Of a stretch of DNA of 64,000 bases, positions 39,701-49,901 are shown in pieces; position 1 is the first letter of the stretch; each line of letters opens with the position of its first letter. The notes beneath the pieces are model-generated. The model ran no database searches and was not told the DNA's origin. It saw only the letters and a program-made list of their open reading frames with translations. The position numbers and the translations under genes were made by a program. Source of the DNA: Aporrectodea caliginosa (taxonomy: Eukaryota > Annelida > Clitellata > Crassiclitellata > Lumbricidae); the NCBI GenBank assembly GCA_020284085.1, contig JACEVL010006418.1, forward strand, positions 397,001 through 461,000, given 5' to 3'.

Positions 39701-42700
39701 TGTAATCGTCCTTAGTTCCATTAAGACATAAGAGAAACATCTGGAAGACTTAATTACTAACTCTACAACAAAAAAGGCAGAGAACTTCCGAGTAAGAAAA
39801 TTCAATGTTGGAATTTCTGCTCAATTAAAATAATTCGGTGAAAAGCAGCAATAAGCCGTTTCACCATGTCGTGCGCGCATGCGCAGTGGGTCACTACAAT
39901 AGAGACCCGAAAACCCATAGACATTATGGATTATATAAAAACATTGTAAGTTGAATTGTTACCATTGACAGCTAAAATCAATCAATGGTTCGCAAACTTA
40001 AAGACTCGCGCGCTACGGGTTTACAATGTTTTTATATAATCCATAATGTTTATCAGTTTTCAGGTCTCTATTGTACTGACCCACTGCGCATGCGCGCACG
40101 ACATGGTGAACCGACTTATTGTGAATGAAAGAATCAATGTCCAACGAGACTAAAGAGAGACGGATAAACAGACGGACAGAAGGACCGACTGAAGGACGGA
40201 CGGACAGTAGGACGGACAGAAGGACCGACTGAAGGACGGACAGACAGAAAGACGGACAGACGAATCCTTGTTGGTAGGAGATAAGAGAGACTGGATTATG
40301 CAGAAGAGTGGCTCCTATAAAACATGCAGCCAAGAGACAGACACAGGTAACTAACGACCGACCGCCGAGACAGACGGTCAGGACACAGGGTAGCAGGTGT
40401 GTGGCAAGGATGATCATCACGAGAATGAGATGGAGGATAAGAAGAAATGGGAGGCAGATGAAGACGAAGCGGAGGAGGAGGAGGCGGAAAGAGAGAGGAG
40501 GAAAGAGAGGAGGAGGAGGAGGAGGCGGAAAGAGAGGATGAAAGAGAGGAGGAGGAGGAGGCGGGAGGAGGAGGAGGAGGCGGAGGAGGAGGCGGAGAGA
40601 GGAGGAGGTGGAGGAGGAGGAGGCGGAGAGAGGATGAAAGGGAGGAGGAGGAGGCGGAGGAGGAGGAGGAGGAAAGAGAGGAGGAAAGAGAGGAGGAGGA
40701 GGAGGAGGAGGAGGAAAGAGAGGATGAAAGAGAGGAGGAGGAGGCGGAGGAGGAGGAGGCGGAAAGAGAGGAGGGAAGAGAGGAGGAGGCGGAGGAGGAG
40801 GAGGCGGAAAGAGAGGATGAAAGGGAGGAGGAGGAGGATGAGGAGGAGGAAGAGGAAGGAGAGGATGAAAGGGCGGGAGGAGGAGGAGGAGGAGGAGGAG
40901 GAAGGGAGGAGAGGCGGAGAGGAAGAAGCGGAGGAGAAGGCGGAGAGGCAAGAGGAGGCGGAGAGGGCATTTCTTTAGACAATAGAAAAGCAATGAAATG
41001 CAGAAGACAGGACTGCAGACCTTTCCACAGGTAACAGCAATAATAGAAAGAATACATCATCATCCAAACCAACGGAAGCAGCAGCGAAGGCTGTTCCGCA
41101 GATCATCATCGGAGGTCTGCAAGAAAAGCAAGGCCAACGGCATCAGCAGCAGCAGCCACTTTATCTAGCAGAGGGAAAGAGGGAGAGGGAGAGAGAGGGA
41201 GAGAGAGGAGAGAGAGCAGCAGAGAGGGAGAGGGAGAGAGGGAGAGAGAGAGGAGAGGGAGAGAGAGGCAGGGGGGGCCACACGACCTTCAGTTCTCCGC
41301 ATCAGACAAGAAATGCATTTCATCCACTGCCTCAAATCCTCATTGTGGTCTGGCGGCTCTCGAGACACAGACATACAGGCAAGGACCAACAGACATACAG
41401 ACAGACACGGACCAACAGACACAGACATACAGATAGACATACAGACACAGACCGACAGACACAGACATACAGACAAGGACCAACAGACACAGACATACAG
41501 ATAGACAGACAATGGACGGATGTTGACCTTGATAGTAGGATGATGATGATGATATGCGTGCAGCCAACTAACTGGACAATGTGAGGAAAGGGTGAATGCA
41601 GTGCTCCTCCCTCTTCACACGAACTCCATCAGTTGACCAAATGTTACTAGAAACGAGAGACGAGAGCTATCAAGCGATGAAGGAAAGCTCCTCAACAGAA
41701 CTGAATTGAAAGTCACTGCAACTGAAATTAGTATTTAGCTACTTTGGTTACTCAGACATTCATTAATTTTGAGTAAGAAACTTCGGAAGAGATGAAAATG
41801 TCAGACGCCACACAACGTGTCTCAGTCGACAGAGCAACTGAAAGATGTGAACCGTCTCTTTCCAGTCAGTCTTTCCACTTCATCCGCTTTGACAAAGCAG
41901 CATCACGCTTCCTCAGAGTCAGAGGTTGGGTCAGTCACCTGGAATAGGGTCCTCCATTTAGATATGCACATTATCCTGGCTATAGGGACTCTGCATGCAC
42001 TTTCTACAAACGCTTGAAAACCGTTCTCTTCCGTGGCTGTAGTTACACTGCAGGGATTGCCTCTGAGTAGGTAGCTTACAGAGGAGCTACATAAATGCTC
42101 TGAATGAATGAACAAAACCCCATCAAAGCACATCATGTCTTATTACAAGGTCAGAATAAGAGATTCTGATGAGTTTCATCCTTATACTCACTCTACTACC
42201 CTCTAGGACTCTACTACAGTCTGACTGGAATCTTCGTTTCATCACTGCAGCCTCGGTCAGAACGTTCAGCTGGACTGGAAGGCACCAGCAACAGTGAACA
42301 GATGGAGGAGATGCTGAGCCAAAGGGAACCGTTAGACGAGAAGGTATACCAGGCAGCAAGACAATTGGATGAGAGAAATGTAGGACCAGAGGACGTTCAG
42401 ACAAAGGCCATGCATGAGCGCCGCAGTTCATCCAACCAAAGCCAGAGACCTACTACATGACATGTATACACAACAAAGGATTAGTCTAAATTGAAACGGA
42501 GGCAAACGTCGACTGCAGGCACCTCTGTCCACCTTTCTACACTCTGACGTTTGCAGTGTCAATCTCTATCTAACGACTCTGTACCCTCTCTCTCTACCCT
42601 CACAACAAAACCCACGGTCATGTCTCCCTTCTTCAAAGACGAAGCACCGATGCCACCACCACCACCACCACCACCACCACCACCACCAGCAGCACCACCA

Positions 42701-42768
42701 CCACCAGCACCACCACCACCACCACCAGCAGCAGCACCACCACCACCACCACCAGCACCACCACCACC

Positions 42769-42799
<31 letters not shown>

Positions 42800-45325
42800 G
42801 CAGCACCAGCAGCACCACCACCAGCACCACCACCAGCAGCACCACCACCAGCAGCACCACCAGCAGCAGCATCACCACCACCACCACCACCAGCAGCAGC
42901 AGCAGCAGCACCACCACCACCACCAGCAGCACCAACAGCAGCAGCAGCACCACCACCACCACCACCAGCAGCACCAGCAGCAGCAGCACCAGCAGCACCA
43001 CCAGCAGCACCACCAGCAGCACCACCACCACCAGCAGCTGCCAGGTGCAAAGGCAGATGAGCCAGGACAGATGAGGTTGACAGAGAAGCAGAACAGAGCA
43101 CACAGCAAAGCAAACATTGCACGAGGTCCGTCATTCAAATCACCGTTTTCAAGTTATAGGACAGCAAGACATTGAGAAGAGCAAAGGCCAGAATACTATT
43201 ATCACCAACGCCGCATTCACCGCCGCAGAGGACTATGGTATTCACCGAAGCAGCCTACCTACAGGTCTACAGCTCAGCAATCAGACGCCATTGACCTCAA
43301 ATGTCCTTCTGAACATTAATCAAGCATTCAATGCTCTCCAGTCCAACTCTCAAGGGCAAACACTCTTATAATTGAAAATGACACAGAAGACACGTACATA
43401 CCATCATCATCATTACTCTCAAAATCTTCTTCACCATCATCATATACAACTATTGTACTCTGTTATAACACTTTTAAAGTGCTAACAATGGATAAGAAGA
43501 GAGTAAGCATATACAATCACTGAAATCTGTTAAAAAATGAATTTAAATTTAACCAAACTTATAATTCTACAGTACTTGCCAGAACACGTTAGCCAAGTGA
43601 ATACATAGACACGCAGTTGTCAAAACACACACATATATAGAGATTGCTATAAATGGCTGTTGAAATGGCTTGTATGATCAGATGAGAAACACAAAAGCAT
43701 TGGCCAGACTGCTCTGCAAGTCTTACACCACACCAGCCAACTGTATACTGCTTAAACAAATGTGCTAGTTAAGACGAGGCAAGGTCATTGCAACCTTGGT
43801 GTATGAATGAGTGAAGAAGCAGTTCCACAGCGGCATCTCATTAGGTTTTGTTAAGTTTGGAAGGTATATTGTAATTGTAATTGAACAATGAACATTTATA
43901 TAGCCCCACTCAGAGATTCAGAGGCGCTCCAGACCCAAGTCAGTGCTGTCGCTAACAAGTAAGCTAGTCTTCAGGAGGATGTTACATTTCATAATGCAGA
44001 AGAGAAGCCCCACAGGAAAGAGTATGAATTGTCATTCAATCTATCATTGACGTATTTATCACGTACTGTAATCTCTACCCAGAGAAACAGATTGCAGCAG
44101 GATTCTCACCCATTTATTGTTTCAAAATTCCCTCACTTTCCTCATAACTTTCCAACTATTAACAAAAGTTTGAACAGTAAAACTATTTTTAATATTTTTT
44201 ACACCAGTCCATATCTACCTGTTCATTTAGAAAAATTCAGTTCAACAAAATGATAACTGTTTCAGTTACTGTCTAAGCAATTTTACTGTTGGGAACATCA
44301 TTTGGAATACATCCTTCATGCCCTTTAATGAATTCAGCGGAAAGTGGGACAAAACAGCTGCTTTTTCCCTGATCAACAATGAAATCCTCTGACTTTCCCT
44401 CACTTTCCAGGTTATCCAGAAGAGTGGGAACCTTGATTACAGTAAAAGTCCAGTAATGGATGGTCCATTATGTGCTAATTCGGTTAACACCTGGTCTCAT
44501 CATGCCGCCTAACTATACCAAATGAACATGTTTGGTGCTAATATTACACCATTGTTGACCATTATTTTTGCAAGGCTCATTGTGTGTCCATGGAAGCTAT
44601 TGTAGATAGGATGGAGGCCACAGTTGAAAGGATTTGTCAACACACCATTACCAACCAACATCATTATGTCTTCCATACGCTGCAGTAAATATTGACAAAG
44701 AAGAAGAATCCTGGATCCCTGTTTTAAACCAAATTGCCATAATATGAAGTGGACTTTCATCCATCACCACATCCTGCATCTTACTCTCAGACAAAAAAAA
44801 CTTAGACAAAAAAACATAACTCCACAGCAGCAGAAAACTTGGGTCATTTTTTAGCAGGACTTCCCTTAAACTAATCCAAAGAGGAAGCCAAGGGCATCAA
44901 CTGTTAGCGACTTCATTTTCTTAGCCTACGCTTTACCCACCTTGAATTGTGCGCTTGAAGAATGCCTTGCATGCCTCACAGGAAGCGACGCCATAGTGAA
45001 GACCGGACGCAACGTCACCACAGACGAGGCAGAGTCTCTTTCCAGCAGATGTTGCTTTGTCTTCGGCGTCATCATCATCCTCCTGCTCGAGGAAGAGCGT
45101 ACTCGAACAGTAGTCCTGTCGACTCGAGTCCGCGTCATTGAGAAACGAGCAAGTACTGAAATTCTGGCGAAGTCCGTCGCCACTGTCTGGTGATGAATCG
45201 TCGCTAGCAGACGAATTGTTGCATTCCGTGTCTCTGCTGGTGATGTGGTGCATCGAAATCGGCGAATCCGCACTGTCTGCCGGTTCCATTTTGATGTCAA
45301 CATCATTGTTCAGGTCATAATCCAT
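32133..45325 (-). CDS. ERR: Estrogen-related receptor (ERR, NR3B nuclear receptor), 7 coding exons
   Basis: Orphan nuclear receptor that in known animals binds the extended half-site TCAAGGTCA and controls energy metabolism genes; nuclear. Exons in transcript order: 45325-44941, 38720-38604, 37078-36935, 36463-36413, 33734-33573, 33096-32824, 32374-32133. The spliced frame is 1374 bp, 457 residues, close to human ERRgamma (458). A-domain 1-95; DNA-binding domain about 96-180 with P-box [11 protein letters not shown] and second finger [21 protein letters not shown]-terminal extension [13 protein letters not shown], diagnostic of ERR; hinge; ligand-binding domain from about 233 ([31 protein letters not shown]); AF-2 helix LLREML. 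All six introns are phase 1. Non-coding 5' exons may lie beyond 45325. Confidence 0.95.
32585..32722. repeat. About 20-bp repeat in ERR intron 6
   Basis: Six to seven copies of AAGGCCAAGGGTAGATGAAG with A/G changes, starting about 100 bp beyond the exon 6 donor. Confidence 0.85.
32824..33096 (-). CDS. ERR: ERR exon 6, LBD helices 4-9
   Basis: Acceptor ATGGCATAG, donor CAG|GTTTGT. It encodes [37 protein letters not shown] and [16 protein letters not shown]. The nuclear-receptor signature is clear, but it is more diverged from vertebrate ERR than the DBD is. Confidence 0.94.
33097..33572 (-). other. ERR: ERR intron 5
   Basis: No repeat or gene recognised. Confidence 0.7.
33573..33734 (-). CDS. 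ERR: ERR exon 5, start of LBD
   Basis: Acceptor TGGTTTCAG, donor CCG|GTAAGA. It encodes [20 protein letters not shown] and [20 protein letters not shown], aligning to ERRgamma LADRELVVIIGWAKHIPG. Confidence 0.95.
34292..34548. mobile_element. Foldback element / long hairpin in ERR intron 4
   Basis: Inverted repeat with arms of about 120-130 bp, roughly 90% or more matched, and almost no loop. Left end ACATGTGATTCAACTGGATA, right end its complement, centre CTTAATTAATATTATTAATT. Two short insertions separate the arms. Transcribed with ERR it would make a near-perfect long hairpin. Confidence 0.85.
35044..35069. repeat. 26-bp perfect palindrome abutting a transposon end
   Basis: CCTTAGGCTAGA-AA-TCTAGCCTAAGG immediately before and overlapping by two bases the left end of the 35068-36307 element. 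Confidence 0.85.
35068..36307. mobile_element. PIF/Harbinger-like non-autonomous element, copy 1 (ERR intron 4)
   Basis: 1240 bp. Terminal inverted repeat of about 30 bp: GGCCAAAAAAATAATGGTGT at the left; GGCCAAAACAAAATAATGGT reading in from the right, both continuing GTGTTTCCGGTAAC. Flanked by TAA on both sides (35065-35067, 36308-36310). GGCC ends and a 3-bp duplication fit PIF/Harbinger. The interior has a diverged 15-20-bp repeat built on GGTTGCTAAGGAGAC (about 35590-35870) and A/T homopolymers near the right end. No transposase frame. Confidence 0.82.
36413..36463 (-). CDS. ERR: ERR exon 4, 51-bp hinge exon
   Basis: Acceptor TTTTTTTCAG, donor CAG|GTCAGA. It encodes [16 protein letters not shown]. 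Small and phase-symmetric (1/1). No homology is needed to join its neighbours in frame, so it could be alternatively used. The transposon copy 1 ends about 105 bp away. Confidence 0.75.
36691..36740. repeat. (TGC)16-17 microsatellite in ERR intron 3
   Basis: Uninterrupted TGC on the plus strand, which is GCA/CAG on the transcribed strand of ERR. Confidence 0.95.
36935..37078 (-). CDS. ERR: ERR exon 3, DBD C-terminal extension and hinge
   Basis: Acceptor ATGTCTGCAG, donor AATG|GTAAAC. It encodes [20 protein letters not shown]. The RVRGGRQKY block distinguishes ERR from other receptors and contacts the 5' TCA extension of the response element. Confidence 0.95.
37079..38603 (-). other. ERR: ERR intron 2
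   Basis: Contains CA/TG-rich microsatellites (about 37500-37550 and 37638-37670) and a SINE-like segment (38270-38420). No gene seen. Confidence 0.6.
38270..38420 (+). mobile_element. tRNA-derived SINE-like segment
   Basis: A B-box-like GATCGATTC at 38332-38340 lies in a T-arm-like stem GCGGG/CCCGC, with an A-box-like TGAGGTGAATGG about 50 bp upstream. GGCGTTGGTAAAATGAGCAG follows, as in the tRNA-unrelated part of several SINEs. No target duplication found. Confidence 0.5.
38604..38720 (-). CDS. ERR: ERR exon 2, second zinc finger
   Basis: 117 bp, the usual size for this receptor exon. Acceptor GCTGTTGTAG, donor GAAG|GTCAGC. It encodes [20 protein letters not shown] and [19 protein letters not shown], with the four zinc-binding Cys in place. 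Confidence 0.95.
39114..39720 (-). mobile_element. 5'-truncated LINE 3' end, second copy
   Basis: Begins with GTAAGTAAGTATATCTTTTA followed by CCAACTGCTAACCGCA, matching the tail at 58953. The minus strand has frame pieces corresponding to the C-end of the reverse-transcriptase ORF at 59218-61040. Shorter and more decayed than that copy. Confidence 0.65.
39850..40121. mobile_element. Foldback MITE in ERR intron 1
   Basis: Inverted arms of about 100 bp. Left starts AATAAGCCGTTTCACCATGT; right reads AATAAGTCGGTTCACCATGT inward. Both contain CGTGCGCGCATGCGCAGTGG. Spacer about 70 bp. No coding capacity. Confidence 0.85.
40448..40975. repeat. (GGA)n purine-rich tract
   Basis: About 530 bp of GGAGGAGGCGGA/AAGAGAGGA. 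Long open frames on both strands (poly-Pro/Ser and Arg/Glu-rich) come only from this composition. Confidence 0.93.
41165..41512. repeat. GA-rich tract and ACAGACAYACAG repeats
   Basis: GAGAGAGGGA run (41165-41275), then repeats of CAGACACAGACATACAGA (about 41360-41510), in ERR intron 1. Confidence 0.9.
41870..42110 (+). mobile_element. Possible LINE 3'-end fragment
   Basis: A plus-strand frame piece like [13 protein letters not shown] resembles the C-end of CR1/L2-type reverse-transcriptase ORFs. It is followed by GAATGAATGAAC, a typical short tandem tail. Diverged. Confidence 0.35.
42650..43042. repeat. (CACCAC)n/(CAGCAG)n compound trinucleotide tract
   Basis: About 390 bp of CAC/CAG triplets in ERR intron 1. 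Every frame is open (poly-Pro/Ala, poly-Gly/Ala, poly-Val/Leu, poly-Trp/Cys), so openness carries no coding information. Confidence 0.93.
43043..44940 (-). other. ERR: 5' part of ERR intron 1
   Basis: No gene seen. A fragment near 43890-43945 (TTTATATAGCCCC, CAGAGGCGCTCC) belongs to the dispersed repeat at 63108. Confidence 0.6.
44941..45325 (-). CDS. ERR: ERR exon 1 (coding), A-domain and first zinc finger
   Basis: ATG at 45325 in GGAAGATGG context; donor CAAG|GTGGGT. It encodes an acidic Ser-rich N-terminus ([15 protein letters not shown]), then [20 protein letters not shown] and [14 protein letters not shown]. The DBD is nearly identical to vertebrate ERR ([20 protein letters not shown]). 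IKMEP recalls the sumoylation-type IKTEP in vertebrate ERRs. Confidence 0.94.
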
Positions 45326-45633
45326 CTTCCTGTCTGTCGCTGATGCCACCAATCACCAGATGACTGGATCAGAGATCAAACGCGGTTCTGCAGCACTTTC
45401 AATCAGATTGCACGTGTCTCATTCAAAATGCAGAACTTAGCTTAAAAATTCCAGTCCTCCCAGAAGCGAGAATCCATTTCGAAGCAATTGACAGCTAAGA
45501 AAAGAAAACACGAGTACCTGTCAAAAACCGATGTCATAGAGCTGAAGGTATACTACTCAGTACATCATCGCAGTGTTCACGGTTAACACTGATCACCTCC
45601 AACTATCAAACCTCCCCTGTCAGTCTACCTGAC

Positions 45634-45674
<41 letters not shown>

Positions 45675-45675
45675 G
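45634..45675. repeat. (CTGT)n microsatellite
   Basis: About ten CTGT units. Confidence 0.95.
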
Positions 45676-45763
45676 ACATCCAACACAGAGCTACTCATCT
45701 CGCTTCATATCTCTCTCTTTTCCAACCAGTTCATACTTTGTAGCTTCATTTTTGTTCCCTTTG

Positions 45764-45794
45764 TCAGTCAGTCAGTCAGTCAGTCAGTCAGTCA

Positions 45795-45825
<31 letters not shown>

Positions 45826-45842
45826 TGTCTGTCTGTCTGTCT
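45764..45842. repeat. (CAGT)n then (CTGT)n microsatellite
   Basis: About twelve CAGT units followed by CTGT units. Confidence 0.95.
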
Positions 45843-46620
45843 GTCTATCTGCTTGTGTGTCTCTAGCTTTGTCTCATCTCAAGAACTGATCTTTCTTATC
45901 CACCTCCACATATACTGAGTGGAGATAACTGCACTGGCAAATTAGCTATTATTACAGCCCAGTATCGAAGTAACATTTTCAACAGGAACTTTGCATGTGT
46001 CTGTGTGTGGTGTGCTTATTCTACCGGATCTGACAGCAGACACATTAATTGAAGGAGCATCAAGCTGACTCTGTTGAAGAAATGCATTACACAGGTCAAC
46101 TGTGGAAATCGTTCATATAAAGCGGCATAGTTCGAGAATTCACATTTTACGCATTTCAACAATTCTAATATTTCATGAATTTTAAAACTGGCAATAAATT
46201 TTATCATTTGTTTAATTTTCAACTTTTTAATCAAGTAAATGTCAAAGATAGCTGACTAGCTACACAACAGTAACTGAATATCAGTCGTGTCTTGTGGTGA
46301 TTGACTGAGTGGCAGTCAGCAGACCGAGAAAGGTCCACCCTTATCCCAGCTCCACTCTGATCAATCAGTCACTGGCACAGCTTGCAACCAACGATCCCTC
46401 CAGTCTTCAAGGCCACAGCGGCTGCTCTCCTGATGGTCCAGGACAGATCAGCCCAACGAACGAAGAATAAACAGGTCACCTGGTCCGCATATTAGCACCT
46501 GATAGGAATTTCCCCAATTGGTCCATTAATGGCATGGAATGGTTCTGTTAAGGACCAACAATAGTGCATTGTCCATCTGACCCACCAGAAATGTCTCCCT
46601 CTCCATAAACCGACCTCAGG

Positions 46621-47152
46621 CTGAAACCCCCTACAACCCCCACCGCACCCAGCCAACGGAAGATGACCAGAAAATGAGAAAAATTATGATGTCAAGGAAC
46701 ATGTGATGAGTGAGGACTGATTTAAACCAATCTCCTTTGAGAATGTGAGCAATGAGATTCATCCGACAATAATCAAAGCACAGACATAATCCGATCAACA
46801 GACTGATCGGCCTCACACATGACCAGCGCCCATCTATGCAGCAAAGAGCGAAAGGTGCATCACAGATAAAAAATGAGGCACTGTGTTTACAACAAGAGAC
46901 ATTCACAAGCAGCCATGTAAACACAGACACAGACAGAGACACAGACGATTCATAAACAACGAGGGAGGCAGAGAGGTGCTACGTAGGTTAGACTGAAAAT
47001 AGCGAGCAAACATTCCTCAAGGCTACAGAAGAAGATCCACGAACACCACAAAGGCATCAATCAACAACAACAACAACTGGAAATGTTAAGCAAAGACCCA
47101 CTGGGAGGATGGCCGTTGCCATGGTCACCCGTGAGTACGAATAGGGGACAGG
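46621..47152. other. Intergenic, no gene recognised
   Basis: Unique sequence; frames are short and unlike known proteins. Confidence 0.5.
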
Positions 47153-47240
47153 ATAAGTAAGTAAGTATATTCTTCATTTATCCAACTGCATAACCACACT
47201 TTGGTTTACATGAACATAGTGGATCCATTCACGCCCAGGA
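47153..47240 (-). mobile_element. LINE 3' tail, third copy
   Basis: TAAGTAAGTAAGTATATTCT followed by CCAACTGCATAACCACACTT, matching the 3' end at 58953. Only the tail is present. Confidence 0.6.
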
Positions 47241-47416
47241 TGTGAGCGGAATCCAAGCAACTACATTCAAGCCCGCGACGCCATTGGCTAAAGCACGTCA
47301 TGTGAACTTGTTAACTAACGTCGGTATTTTAAAATGGCGGACATCTAGAGGGTCGTTTAGGGTCAGGTTCAACGTCATGAGGGTCAGTTAGGATCAGGTA
47401 AAGTACCGTGAGCGTC

Positions 47417-47440
47417 GGTTAGGGTCAGGGTTAGGGTTTG
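47417..47440. repeat. Short TTAGGG-like interstitial repeat
   Basis: GGTTAGGGTCAGGGTTAGGG within a longer diverged stretch (47345-47440) of TTAGGGTCAGG-like words. Confidence 0.5.
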
Positions 47441-47782
47441 TGTCATCATTAGAAAACATATATTCAACAATCTTCCTCCGCTTTCCGGAGTGTTTATCGA
47501 TCGGCTCCTTTCACGTCTACAAAATCGTGTGACATGCATTGACCAATTGCGTAGCGGGCGTGATTCAAGTCCTGTGTATACAATTACGTCGGGTGTGACT
47601 GTATCCACGACCTTACATGAAATAACACATTATAAAGTATTCTTGTTAAAAACGTTTTTCTCATTTAAGTTGTCAGCCTGCGGGACAATTCGGTCTGGAC
47701 GGACAACCTCTTGATCAATGATCGTCCAAAAGCTACGATTCAAAGAGTCTACAGACCACAGCCATCTGCAGACAGACAGACA

Positions 47783-47785
<3 letters not shown>

Positions 47786-47836
<51 letters not shown>
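47786..47836. repeat. (CA)n microsatellite
   Basis: Uninterrupted CA run of about 25 units. Confidence 0.95.
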
Positions 47837-47839
<3 letters not shown>

Positions 47840-48148
47840 AAGACCTCTTTGAACACTCTGCAATGAATGCCTGAACTTTGACTGATCAAGACTAACTTAT
47901 CAAAGCGATAAGGCTATAAATAGGACCACGCGTAAAGACGGTCTGAGATTTCTATGTAGGAGAGTTTAATTGAGAGAGAAGCGAAGAAGGTCAATCAGTG
48001 GGACTAATTTTAATCGGTTGCCGAATTAGACTCAGCTTGAATCTGACAAGAAGAGCTCTCTCTTACCTTGGCCAACAAAGTTCAACCTCCGTTCGTTTGC
48101 GCTACCTGCAGAAGACCAACTGGCTTAGGCATGCAGGAGTAAAAAAGA

Positions 48149-48149
<1 letters not shown>

Positions 48150-48194
<45 letters not shown>
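48150..48194. repeat. (CTG)15 microsatellite
   Basis: Uninterrupted CTG run; a shorter one follows near 48343-48360. Confidence 0.95.
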
Positions 48195-48197
<3 letters not shown>

Positions 48198-48899
48198 GCA
48201 TTAGCATGAGCAGCCACTGTTATAGGGTTGTGCAACGACTGGCACTAAGTCCTGCGCTAAGTCGACTCTAGTGCGTCGGCAGCAGCAGAGGCATCTAATC
48301 GCTTTCGTCTGTAGATCATCACCACAGCGAAAGCCTTCAAGACTGCTGCTGCTGCTGCTACTGTACGGCCACCACTACCACTACTACCACCTCCACCACG
48401 TTAACTAGCATCCAAGGCTCTCGTCTAAAAGCCGACTATTACGAATATGTATTTCTGCTCACCAAAGCAGAACAGGCAGAGTGGCAGCCCACATTCAATC
48501 AGTAGACCTGGACCAGCCACCAACAAGAGCCAGCCAGTCCCCCTCTCCTCTCTCCCGTGGACGACGGCGGTGGCGGCCGGTCGGTCGGTCGTTCGGCCGA
48601 GAGGTATTCGCCGGATCAAACTGGTTCAACAGCCGTGCACGGTGGCTCAGGATGACGCCAGTCATAGGTATACCTGTCAGAGGCCGCTTTCAAAGTGCCA
48701 ACTCCTCCGACCCTTGGCCAGATCTACGCAACTGACCTCGAGGGCCTTACCCCCCCCACCGCTGTCACCCCCTCCTCCTCGCAGACTAAACACTCGACAA
48801 CACAGATCAGCAGGAAAGGAAAGCTCCGTTAGCCATTCAGACCCAGACCCAGTCAGTGGCTACAAATGTCACCTTCCATGGACAGTCACAAAGAAGACA

Positions 48900-49668
48900 A
48901 AGTTCTTGGCCGACGACCGACGGACGGACAGTCGTCAGGAGGCACGGACTACGGAACGGACAGAAAGACTGACGGACGAACGGTCGAAAGGACAAACGGA
49001 CGAAGGGAAGGAAGGACTGACGGACGAACGGTCAAAAGGGAACGGACGAAGGGAAGGACTGACGGACGAACGGTCGAAAGGACAGACGGACGAAGGGAAG
49101 GAAGGACAGACGGACGAACGGTCAAAAGGACAGACGGACGAAGGGAAGGAAGGACTGACGGACGAACGGTCAAAAGGACAGACGGACGAAGGGAAGGAAG
49201 GACTGACGGACGAACGGTCAAAAGGACAGACGGACGAAGGGAAGGAAGGACTGACGGACGAACGGTCAAAAGGACAGACGGACGAAGGGAAGGAAGGACT
49301 GACGGACGAACGGTCAAAAGGACAGACGGACGAAGGGAAGGAAGGACTGACGGACGAACGGTCAAAAGGACAGACGGACGAAGGGAAGGAAGGACTGACG
49401 GACGAACGGTCAAAAGGACAGACGGACGAAGGGAAGGAAGGACTGACGGACGAACGGACGAAGGGAAGGAAGGACAGACGTACGGACGGTCGAAAGGACA
49501 GAACGAAGGGACGGAAGGACAGACGGACGGACGAAGGGAAGGAAGGACTGACGGACGAACGGTCAAAAGGACAAACGGACGAAGGGAAGGAAGGACTGAC
49601 GGACGAACGGTCGAAAGGACAGACGGACGAACGGACGAGAGGGCAGGAAGGACAGACGTACGGAGGAA
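48900..49668. repeat. 48-bp minisatellite, about 15 copies
   Basis: Unit GACGGACGAACGGTCAAAAG + GACAGACGGACGAAGGGAAG + GAAGGACT. The period is a multiple of three, so two plus-strand frames (16-residue periods TDERSKGQTDEGKEGL and RTDGRREGRTDGRTVK) and one minus-strand frame remain open for hundreds of codons. No start context, splice site or homology supports a gene. Confidence 0.93.
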
Positions 49669-49901
49669 GGGAGCGAGGGTGGGCGCTGCATTTAAAACAA
49701 ATAATTCGACTGTCTACAGGTTAAAGTTTGCTAATTTGTAAACTGTGCAGTCATCGGAGAACTGTGTGCGTTAATAGTTCGTAGAGAATCCCAACAGTTA
49801 CCACAGCATTAGCCAATTGTAGACAGAGGCCTATACAGAGGACAATAAAGAAAGAAAGGAAGACAACAAAAGTCCAGTTACTTACTTACCTATACTTATA
49901 T

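Larger units (their letters stand above)
45326..46620. other. Region upstream of ERR coding start
   Basis: Presumed promoter and 5' UTR, with no element I can name. Contains (CTGT)n at 45634-45675 and (CAGT)n at 45764-45812, which are near-complementary tetranucleotide runs about 90 bp apart. Confidence 0.5.

Noticed and set aside
40013..41072. Long minus-strand open frames (up to 326 codons), Pro/Ser/Leu-rich
   Set aside because: They are read entirely from a GGA-type purine tract; the opposite strand is also open. Composition explains it.
42551..43138. Open frames of 130-190 codons on both strands, poly-Pro/Ala or poly-Gly/Ala
   Set aside because: CAC/CAG trinucleotide tract in ERR intron 1. 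All frames are open and nothing outside the tract is conserved.
48447..49741. 425- and 291-codon plus-strand frames
   Set aside because: Driven by the 48-bp array, with no homology; kept as a finding, not a gene.
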